The notes beneath the pieces are model-generated. The model made no database searches, was not told where the DNA came from, and was given only the letters and a program-made list of their open reading frames with translations. 64,000 bases of DNA from Lamellibrachia columna (Eukaryota > Annelida > Polychaeta > Sabellida > Siboglinidae), in contig OY759261.1 of NCBI GenBank assembly GCA_963662155.1, forward strand, positions 35,252,522 to 35,316,521. Direction: 5' to 3'. Position numbers and translations under genes: made by a program. Every line of letters starts with the position of its first letter. Positions within the stretch are counted from its first letter, which is position 1. This document shows, in pieces, positions 46,549 to 64,000 of the stretch.

Positions 46549-47756
46549 GACTGGTTACTTCTTAGGGATTGGTTACTTCTTAAGGATTGGTGACTTCTTA
46601 GGGATTGGTGACTTCTTAGGGATTGGTGACTTCTTAGGGATTGGTGACTTCTTAGGGATTGGTGACTTCTTAGGGATTGGTGACTTCTTAGGGATTGGTT
46701 ACTTCTTAGGGATTTGTGACTTCTTAGGGATTGGTTACTTCTTAGGGATTGGTGACTTCTTAGGGATTGGTGACTTCTTAGGGATTGGTTACTTCTTAGG
46801 GATTGGTGACTTCTTAGGGATTGGTGACTTCTTATGGATTGATTACTTCTTAGGGATTGGTTACTTCTTAGGGATTGGTGACTTCTTAGGGATTGGTGAC
46901 TTCTTAGGGATTGGTGACTTCTTAGGGATTGGTTACTTCTTAGGGATTGGTGACTTCTTAGGGATTGGTGACTTCTTAGGGATTGGTGACTTCTTAGGGA
47001 TTGGTGACTTCCTAGGGATTTTTGACTTCTTAGGGAGGGGTTACTTCTATAGGGATTGTTTACTTCTTAGGATTTGTTACTTCTATAGGGATTGGTTACT
47101 TCTTAGGATTTGTTACTTCTATAGGGATTGGTTACTTCTTAGGGATTGGTTACTTCTATAGGGATTGGTTACTTCTATAGGGATTGGTTACTTCTTAGGG
47201 ACTGGTTACTTCTAAGGGATTGGTGACTTCTTAGGGATTGGTTACTTCTATAGGAATTGGTTACTTCTTAGGGATTGGTTACTTCTTAGGGATTGGTGTC
47301 TTCTTAGGAATTTATTACTTCTTAGGGATTGGTGACTTCTTAGGGATTGGTTACTTCTTAGGGATTGGTTACTTCTTAGGGATTGGTGACTTCTTAGGGA
47401 TTGGTGACTTCTTAGGGATTGTTGACTTCTTAGGGAGTGGTTACTTCTATAGGGATTGGTTACTTCTTAGGATTGGGTACTTCTATAGGGATTGGTTACT
47501 TCTTAGGGATTGGTTACTTCTATAGGGATTGGTTACTTCTTAGGAACTGGTTACTTCTAAGGGATTGGTGACTTCTTAGGGATTGGTTACTTCTATAGGA
47601 ATTGGTTACTTCTTAGGGATTGGTGTCTTCTTAGGGATTGGTGTCTTCTTAGGAATGTGTTACTTCTTAGGGATTGGTGACTTCTTAGGGATTGGTTACT
47701 TCTTAGGGATTGGTGACTTCTTAGTGATTGGGTACGTCTTAGGGATTGGTGACTTC
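46549..47756. repeat. 18-bp minisatellite, about 67 copies
   Basis: The unit is GGTGACTTCTTAGGGATT or GGTTACTTCTTAGGGATT. A variant with TTCTATAGGGATT forms blocks near 47.04-47.26 and 47.43-47.60 kb, so composite higher-order units have formed. The openness in one plus frame (GDFLGI/GYFLGI) follows from the 18-bp period. Confidence 0.95.
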
Positions 47757-47985
47757 CGGATCCTCGTACGCTTCATAGTGCTGCCTTATATTGCTTATAT
47801 ATCCTTTATTAAACTTTCCACTAAGACTCCTAACAACCTAAAGTCATTAATTATTCTAGTTCTAATCCTTCCTTTGACACTTTACTTTATGGTTTTTACA
47901 TCATAACGGCCAAATAACTGCTCGTTTAGCTTGATCACAGCAATTTGTGAATTCAGCCTTCTCATTTTCACGTTTTCGCTTTTCG
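47757..47985. other. No gene recognised
   Basis: Short flank right of the 18-bp array. Confidence 0.3.
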
Positions 47986-48185
47986 GAAAAAAACGCATCC
48001 AGTCTAAGGCTGTCTTCACATACAACGTTAGTCCGCATTAGGATGCGGATCCCCGTTCGGGTAGCGCAATGTGAACACCCTTAATCCGCATTAAGCTACC
48101 CGAATTCTAATGCGGGAAAACAGGTGGGTTAGGATGCGGATTAGCCAATGTGAACGCTACATTTGCCTTGATTCTGCGATGGCGG
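47986..48185. mobile_element. Palindrome-rich MITE-like sequence
   Basis: TCCGCATTAGGATGCGGA, CGGGTAGC ... GCTACCCG around TTAATCCGCATTAA, and a further GGTTAGGATGCGGATTAG give nested inverted repeats. AATGTGAACACC and AATGTGAACGCT flank the core. This is typical of a small non-autonomous DNA transposon, but terminal repeats and a target duplication were not established. Confidence 0.35.
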
Positions 48186-50050
48186 CGCTGCTGCATGACA
48201 GAGGGTATGTATGAGTGCATATAACCAGGTTTATGTGACATTCACGCAGGCAACGTCGTTCATGCGTGCCACCACGAACAACTCATCTAATGTATCAATA
48301 CTCAGTGACCGAGCGTTGACATTCAGAAAACCTGGCATGCTCCATCGCGAATTGTTCGTGAGCGCGACTAAATTGTCTGCATTCACAATTGGGTACCGCT
48401 TCGCTAACATTTACATAAGCTCATAAGCACGATTTTGCTATTACAAATCGATTTCGCTCCATAGCTATTATCAAAACAGAGAAAATAAATCATAAAACCG
48501 CTCACAGAATTCAGAAACGCTGCTTTAAAAGGCGCATAAGACCTAACTTACTACGCGTGTTATATTGAACTCACTTTTACGTAGAAATCCAGTTTTACAC
48601 AATCAAATAAGTTTTCAAAATGTTAGCGAGGAATAATTCTTAAATTATGGGTTTGTCTACCGCGAGCTTTGTTACTGAAGACTGTCAAAAAAATTCACTT
48701 GAAGTGTGTCACAAAAATAGTGTCCTCTGTGACACGGCGTCTTCTTTTTAAAAATCACATTTTTCTCTTCACCCAGTGAGTAATTCAGCCAAATGTTGTG
48801 GAAAAGTGTTCGATGGGTCGTCTTATCAGCCACATGTTGACAACTTTTTTATTAATATTGCTCAATAGTGCACACGTTGGAGCTGATCATGGAATTTTTT
48901 ATCATTAGCTTATAGTGGATTTCATGAGCATGTTAGTGAAACGCATTTTGAAAACGTGTTTAACAATCTATGACGGATTCTGTGCTATGATGGATTTTCT
49001 TTATGAGCTCTTTGTCTTAGTGAAACGCGCCCCTGATATTCTCTGTTGTGGTATGCTAAGGTAACGGAAGATTACATACCGATTTTTGAGCACTCCATTT
49101 TCAATACGTGGAATTGCATTGTTATTCCGGCCTCTTTCCTAGTCCCTCTTCGTGTATTATGTTTGCTCTTGTGGCCCTTCTTGACCATAAACAAAGCACA
49201 ACACAGCATGTTCATGTCGACTTGCTTGGGTGGCATGATTTGTCTCCTCATTTTCGCTACACTATATATGCAAGTCCTGCTTCACTTGAGTCATGTCCGC
49301 GTCACCCATGACTACCTCGCTACAAACGATAGTAAGTTCGTCAGCCTCTTTGCACACCTCATTCCACTGGACGGCATTTGATAAGTCCTTTGGCGTTGCC
49401 CTAGATGCTTGTGGATGTCCCGTGCAATAGGGTCGTCAAACAAGAAGAATCTGCATGTTTTCCTACTTGTTACAGCGATTCGCGTTCAGTAGGCGCCTGG
49501 GTCAGATTTGCCGACGAAAGTTTGTCAAGTTTGTCATTCACTGCTACGATTTCGTTGCCATGGTTTATTCCATTGCGAAGACATGCTACTTGTTCGACCA
49601 ATGCACAGTTTGTATCCCTGGTGGTATCATTGGCATCGCACTGCGCCTTCACCAGCATTGTATCTTCGAAACTGGATTCTTTGTCCACCAGATGCATTAC
49701 AACATTGGACAGTTGTCTGCGAGCATGGCAACTCCACACGCCAATGATCGCCTCTGGCTTTTCGCCAACGCATTCGTAGTGGACACACAGCTGACACAGG
49801 TGGCATTGTACCATGTCGATCGTCCGTTTCTTTATGTTTGAAATGTGGAATACATAAAGTTGTTTGTGTCTTTTTTCCTCTGTACTTTGCCTTTGTCACA
49901 GGTTTAGGAGGTTCCGCTGTCATGGTTAGTTGTGTTAATGTTTGAGGCGGCGAAAGGGTTAAGATTGTAAGCATGTCGTCAGTGACGGTGAGCTCGTCAA
50001 GATTGTTAGCGCTTTTCGCCATTGAGTCGCTCGCCGTGCAAAACACGATT
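48186..50050 (-). mobile_element. LINE 5' part: PHD-type ORF1 and start of ORF2
   Basis: The minus strand at 49.47-50.05 kb encodes, with one frame change near 49.8 kb, a PHD-like zinc finger (TLCIPHFKHKE, VQCHLCQLCVHYECVGEKP, GVWSCHA) followed by a probable coiled coil (KLDKLSSANLTQAP). Downstream frames carry MPSSGMRCAKRLTNLLS. Near 48.33 kb the phrase PGFLNVNARSVTE resembles the opening of an ORF2 endonuclease. PHD-containing ORF1 proteins are known from CR1/L2-type LINEs. The element is cut at about 48.18 kb by the palindrome-rich sequence. The ORF2 part is tentative. Confidence 0.5.
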
Positions 50051-50715
50051 TCAACCGAGTGTCACGTAGTTATCCCACCTCGCCTGCCGCTAGGGGGATC
50101 ATGCAGTGGGGTGAAAAGCTTAGCTCGTGTTATGTTCATCATCGAGACGTCAAGCAGCATTGGCGCGTGACAGCCGGCGAGTTACCCCAGTGGTTGCTCA
50201 AGCGTGACGTTCGACTATGTCACTGACAACTCGTGTGCATGTGCATGCAACCGTCACTGTGCGATATAGGGTGGTACAAGTATCCCTACTAATATCGTTC
50301 AATTTGACATTAACATTGCATTTAAATGTACACACCGATATACTCATAAAGTGTTCTTCCAATTGTCCTGGGTCTGTGAGTTTTTACTCTTTCACGTAGG
50401 ATAATATCAAGTATCAAATGTAAACAAACCACGCCCTGTAAACGTCGACTAATTCTGGGTGTGTGGACTTGACGAAGTCCTAGCATCTAGGTCTTACATC
50501 TCTCGCATACTAAATGCCTGGTAACCTTTACCTTTGCCATCGCAGTTAATGTTGTTTACAATGGTCTCTTCCTACCACGCTAACCTTGAATGTGGCTGTT
50601 TTCTGTGTTCAAAATAACACTTTGGCTGGATTATTTAGGTTTTAATTTTGAAAATAATACACTTGTTAACTATGTTCTATCTACAAAGCTCCTGTGAAAC
50701 CAAAACAATTTTCCA
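50051..50715. other. No gene recognised
   Basis: Nothing could be assigned between the LINE fragment and the 17-bp repeats. Confidence 0.35.
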
Positions 50716-50717
50716 AC

Positions 50718-50800
50718 TAGTGTACTGTGTGTATTAGTGTACTGTGTGTATTAGTGTACTGTGTGTATTAGTGTACTGTGTGTATTAGTGTACTGTGCAA
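50718..50800. repeat. 17-bp minisatellite, about 5 copies
   Basis: AGTGTACTGTGTGTATT repeats in tandem with no substitutions in the central copies. Confidence 0.9.
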
Positions 50801-51094
50801 ACCAAATAATAAGACTCAGTATGTACCAACTTACTCTAAAATCATGCTGTTAGCTACATTTTACCGAAAAAGGTTACTACAATTATATCAGTTGTTAAAT
50901 GGTCAACAATTTAAACGATATTTTGATACACCTAAATCAATACGTCAAACTTTACCAAGACCAAGTTTCTGGGACTCTAAAATACTGCCTGTGATTTACT
51001 TTTAACAAAAAGTGTTTCTTACTGTATGCCAATAGTTAGATTATTTATGTTATATCTACTCAACTTATATGCTGCTTTTAATCAGTTTGTTTTC

Positions 51095-51505
51095 CTGCGA
51101 ATAAACTAAGGACTTAATTAACGAACTGTAAACAAATCCTTTTGTCACTCTCTGAATTTGAGTCCAATCTACACTGATCCTTTACTAATTTTACTTCATG
51201 TCATCCAGTTCTGCTATCTTTCTTGAGTGAGAAAAGCATATTTCTATCAATATTTTCATACCCATTCAATATCTTAAAAACTTCAATCTGATCTCCTCTT
51301 AACCTCCTTGTCTCAAGAGTTGTTAAACCACATTCTTTCAGGCGTTCTTCATAACTAAGGTACTTCAGTTCTGGAATAATTTTAGTTACTCTCCTCTGTA
51401 TACGTTCAAGCGTATCTATATCCTTATTATGCTATGGTCTCCACGCTTGTATACAGTATTCTAAATGAGGTCTAACTATTGCTTTATACAGAGGCATAAT
51501 TATTA
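51095..51505 (-). mobile_element. LINE ORF2 C-terminal fragment
   Basis: The minus strand reads LYKAIVRPHLEYCIQAWRP, stop, then NKDIDTLERIQRRVTKIIPE, LKYLSYEERLKECGLTTLET, RRLRGDQIEVFKILNGYENI. These are the thumb and C-terminal blocks of CR1/L2-type ORF2. One stop replaces a residue after WRP; otherwise the frame is long and clean. Related AT-rich tail sequence (AAAATACTGCC ... CTAAATG) repeats at 50.98, 51.51 and 51.71 kb. Confidence 0.85.
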
Positions 51506-51754
51506 AAAATACTGCCTCTAACTAAATGTTGAGAAAAAACGGTTTCTTTAAATATGCATATAACAAGTTTTTGCATAATACATGTGTAATAATACTACTT
51601 TTTTTAATAAATGTTCCAATCTTTCTCTGACAATTTACTATATTAACTTAATCATGGAACTGTAAACAAACCCTATTTTCGCTCGCTCACTTTTCTGCGT
51701 TAATAAATTACCCTAAAGTACTGCCGCTGACTAAATGGTAACAACAATTGTTTC

Positions 51755-51814
<60 letters not shown>

Positions 51815-53563
51815 TTTATGTATAATAAATATGTAATAGTAATAATTATTCTAAAAAATATTCCACACTTTCTCAGACAATTTACTGCATCAAATTAAAA
51901 TCACTGCTGCTCCAAGATTCTCCCTCCGAAATTCCTTTTACCAAACTGAATGACAAGGCCCTTGCCGACACGAATCATTGCTCCTACATTTGTAGATGGA
52001 TACTGTTCTATTGATATCAATTAGTGGTTTAGAAAACATGGGGGAGCATTAAAAAAATTAACTAAAATGTTTAGGTTAAAGGGTATAACACCGTAGATAA
52101 AAAACAAAATAAAAATGCTGAAAAAGAATATTATACCAATCATGCTCTACTGCTTTGAAACACGAAAACAACTAAACAAGTGAACATAAACTAGCACGTT
52201 TTCAGACCACTTTTTAATGATTTAAAGCGATTATAGAGCCAATCAAGTCAACAATAATGAAAATAACAAGCAATATTTGCGCACAGTCAAGAAAATGGCG
52301 TAACTCTTGCCGACAGTGAACGAGGTCCCGAACGCGTGCCATGCAGAGACAATGAACAAAGGGACATTCCGTATACTAAATGGAAACTACATGTGATGAG
52401 CATTCTATGCGTAACAAATGTGACCGCCTTGGTTGAGGATATCCCCGAAATTGCGCCTGGTACATGGGCGATTTATTGCTTTAATGGAATTCATGCATGA
52501 ATTGTGACATACCCGTTCTGCAAATGTTCTAAAAGGAACTAAATATTAAAATCATTCATAATTCACCGATGTTCAGTGGAAAAAACATTAAATATTATGT
52601 TATAACAAGAAGTCGAAATCGTCTAAAGTAAAATTTCAATGTCCGACTTGTGCTTGCTTTTGTTTCCTGATTAATTGCGTGTATTTCTGGTACACAGTCC
52701 CTTCTGACGTTGTCGGTGCGTTAGTGCTACTTCTTCCCTTTGCTCCCTTGCGGGGTCACTTGGTAGCTTCTTCCACTTTCTTTGTTAATTATCTCAAGCT
52801 CCCTCTGTCTTCTGCGATGGTCTTCCACTCTTGGCCGTTCGTACCTGCCCTTAGCCGTTCGCACCTGCATTAATGCCAGTATATATTAGTAATCAAATGA
52901 ATATGTTCATGATGGTTAAATCAGCTGTCACCAACACCATACCAAGTTGTTGCACAGAGCCTCAGGCCACCACGACTTTCTGCGGCAGAATCTTCCCACG
53001 CTGCGCTACCCCGGTGCGATATTTGTGCATGGACATGGATACATGGCCATACCGTGACAACCCATAAACGCTCCTACCACGACGTACGACTCATGCGTGT
53101 CACCTAGGCGAATACAATGATGACTTTTTTGAAGCTACAAATTGAATCATGCCATTTATAGAAGCCAATCTGGGATGATCAGTGATTCAAATTAGTTACC
53201 CTATATAGTGGGTCACGAAGAACAAGATTGAGCACCATAAAATATATTGCTCAGGTAAGAAATGTTGTTTTGATTACCATAATAGTTTAGTCTCTAGTAA
53301 TATTGTCACTAAAACCAATTTGTTTGATGTAATATTAGAAAGCAGCAGTTCGAATTCATCAGTTCCATTTCCTGCAACCGTGAAAACATAAGTTATCTCC
53401 AAGACGGCTACAACATAAGCAACACAAATGGTTTGGTTGTGGACGCAACCACTAATGCCACCTCCGTTTACATGTTTAATTTTGAAAGCATATAATAGCT
53501 AATCAAGCACATCAGCAAGTGAAAGGGGCATTCTGAAAAGAAATGCATTTAGCACATTCCTAA
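51506..53563. other. AT-rich, no gene; 3' flank of the minus lectin-type gene at right
   Basis: Contains a (TA)n tract at 51757-51812 and no protein-like frames. The last 60 bp, on the minus strand, match the 3' flank of the plus lectin-type gene. Confidence 0.45.
51757..51812. repeat. (TA)n microsatellite
   Basis: About 55 bp of uninterrupted TA. Confidence 0.95.
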
Positions 53564-61777
<8,214 letters not shown>

Positions 61778-61809
61778 CTGCAACACACCAGAGGGATGAC
61801 GTCAATCGA

Positions 61810-62395
61810 TCACATCTACACATAGTCAGTGTTAACTATGTTGCCACAAAGGATATAAATGTCCTTTCATACAACATTAAGGGAGTTTCACAAGTTTCTG
61901 TACTGGGAGAACCGTTCTTTAATGTGTGCAAGAATGACATGCTACTGATAACTAGAACTGAAACCACAGTGGACATGTATGCTGACGACTGTGCAATAAT
62001 TTATGAGGGAAAGACGGTCCTGTCAACTGAACAGTACCTAAACAAAGATCTTCAAGCAATATCTAACTAGTCTGTCGAAAAGAAAATGGTAAATAATGCT
62101 GAAAAAACAAAGGTCATGATTAACACGGCTGGACAAAAGTGGCCACACCTACACATTGCTGATACCGATACAAGAGAAATAAACAAAATGGTCGAGCTTA
62201 ACAGAGTACTCGGGCATTACGTACACCATCGACTCACCTATAACGCGCCTGTGCAAAATATACACAGCGCGATTGTCTGTTATCTGCCAGTTATCTCCGC
62301 TCCACTCAAAGAAGATATTCTACTACAGCTACATTCTACCACATGTAGACTACTGCAGCACGTTCTGGGTCAACATTAGCTCATCAGAGCGTATC
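61810..62395 (+). mobile_element. LINE reverse transcriptase fragment with YADD box
   Basis: Reads IKGVSQVSVLGEPFFNVCKN (degenerate form of the GVPQGSVLGP box), DMLLITRTETTVDMYADDCA, IIYEGKTVLSTEQYLNKDLQ, then a stop and AEKTKVMINTAGQK. A palm and thumb piece of a LINE distinct from the RTE copy. It starts just upstream of exon 2 of the minus lectin-type gene and ends at a (TA)n tract. Confidence 0.82.
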
Positions 62396-62420
62396 AACAA
62401 AAATGTGTGCTATCACAGCA

Positions 62421-62421
<1 letters not shown>

Positions 62422-62517
<96 letters not shown>
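62422..62517. repeat. (TA)n microsatellite
   Basis: About 95 bp of TA separating two oppositely oriented LINE fragments. Confidence 0.95.
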
Positions 62518-62519
<2 letters not shown>

Positions 62520-63315
62520 CTCCGCTCTTGATGGGGAAAGCGTTTGAGACTGCCCCGTCATATCGCACTGTGCTTTTCATGTTGCTTTGAAAGGCTGTGA
62601 TTATGCTCAACAGCTTTGGTGGACATCCGATCTTTTCCAATAGGTGGAACAGGTTTTTCCTGCAATTCTGAGCAGATATATACTGCGGTTGTTGCTACAG
62701 TGGGCGTGGTTACCCGTATTCTAGTACAGGGTTGTGACGATGGCATCCCGCATGTATTGATGCACTGTGCCCTCTTCCCAGCAATGACAGAGAAGTTCAT
62801 GGAGTTTGGTGAGCAGCACAAACTTGGCACATTTGACGTTTTCTCGCGAAATGCCTTCACTTCCCGTGGCTTTCCCGTTTGCCAGGCAGTCTATGACGTC
62901 ACTGAGCTCTTTCTCTGAAGTGAGTTCGTCATGACAGAAAAAGGTTCAGCAGCGTTGATGGCGGTTTCGGTGACAACATTTTCACTGGGGTAGAGGTTTC
63001 GCTCTTCAGCTGCGCAGTTTTCTTGGTGGTAAGTCCAAAAGCTATCTTTATGCCCTCATACACCCCTCGGATGTCGCCAGTGTCAGATGACCTTTGAATA
63101 CAGCCGCAAAGATTTTGCGAATAGTCATTGGCGCATTTCCTAACTATTGCGCTGTTGATCTTGCAGTTCCGAGAGCAGAAAGTATGGATACGTTGGGATT
63201 CTTCTTGTATTTCAACAGTGCTGACCGCTTAGCTTCAATGGCAGGCTCCATGTCTGACATGTGGGTCTCAAAGGCAGGCTCCATGTCTGACATGTGGGTC
63301 TCAAAGGCTGGCTCA
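62518..63315 (-). mobile_element. Antisense LINE fragment: linker and RT fingers
   Basis: From right to left on the minus strand: a linker (EAKRSAVLKYKKNPNVS, ILSALGTARSTAQ), KELSDVIDCLANGKATGSEG, LHELLCHCWEEGTVHQYMRD, RSIYLLRIAGK, then after an internal deletion LLEKIGCPPKLLSIITAFQS and [11 protein letters not shown]. The next residues in this family would be K-Q-G-C-V-L-A-P; the match stops exactly at SGV where the (TA)n tract begins. A 33-bp duplication (ATGTCTGACATGTGGGTCTC) lies at 63.25-63.30 kb. Confidence 0.82.
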
Positions 63316-64000
63316 ATCAATTAAGGGGTCATATCATAAAATGTTAAAGGATAATCACAAAATATGTAAGAACAAATTATCTAGCTAACTTAATCGTCTC
63401 AACAAATTAAGGATATCATCTAAAAAATAAGGGTACCTTCTCAGAAAGTTAAGGGATTATATCAAATTTTTTAAATAGTTATTATAAATGAACCAGCTGA
63501 TCGTCTCAATAAAATAAGGATCATTTCATAAAATAATGGGGTCTTCCCAAGCGGTCAATTCATATAACTATGGGAAATATAAACATAGCAAAACGCAAAC
63601 TTAATGGGTCATAAAAATATGGATTTTAAAAATAAATTGAGGAGTAATTTTGAAAAATGTAAGGATCATTTAACAAAGTAATTATCTCATCATCTGAATA
63701 GTTTAGTGGGCTATCAAAACATTAAGGAATCATATAATGTAAAATGTAATAAGAGGGTAATCTAAAAATCAACCTCTGATTCTACGTTTTGAGGAGATCG
63801 CTTTTTAATGTAAAGATACCCTTTAGCATAATGATTATCATCATCATTGTTATATTATATTACCGGTCGAATATTACATTACCGGCAGAGTATTACATTA
63901 CGGTCGATAATTACGTTACGGTGCATTGTGAAATAACCTTCCGGATCACAGTTATTATGATTAGTTGCGAGCGGTTTGGAGACAAGTGATACGTTAAGTC
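63316..64000. other. AT-rich degenerate repeats, no gene
   Basis: Loose repeats of the type AATTAAGGATCAT/TCATAAAATAA run to about 63760. A short 20-bp repeat (TATTACATTACCGG-like) occurs at 63855-63925. No coding sequence recognised. Confidence 0.45.

Noticed and set aside
46547..47906. GDFLGI-repeat frames as a membrane or beta-solenoid protein
   Set aside because: The frame is the 18-bp minisatellite. It is broken where unit length changes, and there is no start context or unique domain.
49046..49381. Plus-strand frames at 49.0-50.0 kb as membrane proteins
   Set aside because: They lie opposite the minus-strand LINE ORF1 that carries a recognisable PHD-like finger, and are its shadows.

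Overview
The window looks like accessory, repeat-saturated nuclear DNA from a marine invertebrate, most probably a lophotrochozoan such as a mollusc. The reasons are split genes with GT-AG introns, several animal non-LTR retrotransposon lineages (RTE and CR1/Jockey-like), long (TA)n, (GA)n and (CA)n tracts, and a secreted lectin-type gene family with an FTP/F5-8C galactose-binding fold. The species assignment is inference. No complete intact protein-coding gene lies in the window.

Left part (0.4-16 kb). A 61-bp minisatellite runs directly into a retrotransposon endonuclease fragment. Minus-strand exons of a glycyl-tRNA synthetase-like gene follow at 3.65-8.52 kb. Two of these exons sit in a tandem 1257-bp duplication, and both carry frameshifts, so I read the locus as a decayed partial GARS copy. 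The minisatellites in its intron are built from that gene's own splice junctions. Next come a 54-bp array grown out of a LINE C-terminus (11.5-12.2 kb), a 2-kb 29-bp array (12.75-14.77 kb), a tRNA-like fragment and a broken LINE reverse transcriptase.

Middle part (16-38 kb). An antisense LINE (16.3-19.7 kb) has its reverse transcriptase GVPQGS box expanded into eight 48-bp repeats. After a 1-kb purine-rich tract lies a 5.3-kb array of a 33-bp unit (24.15-29.46 kb), open in five of six frames. It is flanked by inverted copies of another repeat, at 22.9-23.3 and 29.8-30.7 kb. Further LINE fragments follow, including one with an ORF1 that has a zinc-finger-like and an SGNH-esterase-like region (33.8-36.9 kb). 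An isolated signal-peptide exon with a promoter-like stretch lies at 32.1-32.3 kb.

Right part (39-62 kb). Two paralogous five-exon lectin-type genes face each other tail to tail. The plus copy (39.04-46.06 kb) has its signal-peptide exon but an in-frame TGA in exon 2. The minus copy (53.56-61.78 kb) has exons 2-5 open, but its first exon is not found and retrotransposon debris starts just upstream of exon 2. Exon lengths and phases are identical between copies, and intron and 3' flanking sequence is also shared, so this is an inverted duplication. Its introns hold an RTE element, two candidate inverted-repeat DNA elements and microsatellites. The last 2.2 kb is LINE debris and AT-rich degenerate repeats.

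The main theme is repeat birth from conserved coding or splice sequence: several arrays can be traced to a LINE motif, a LINE C-terminus, a LINE junction or exon boundaries.
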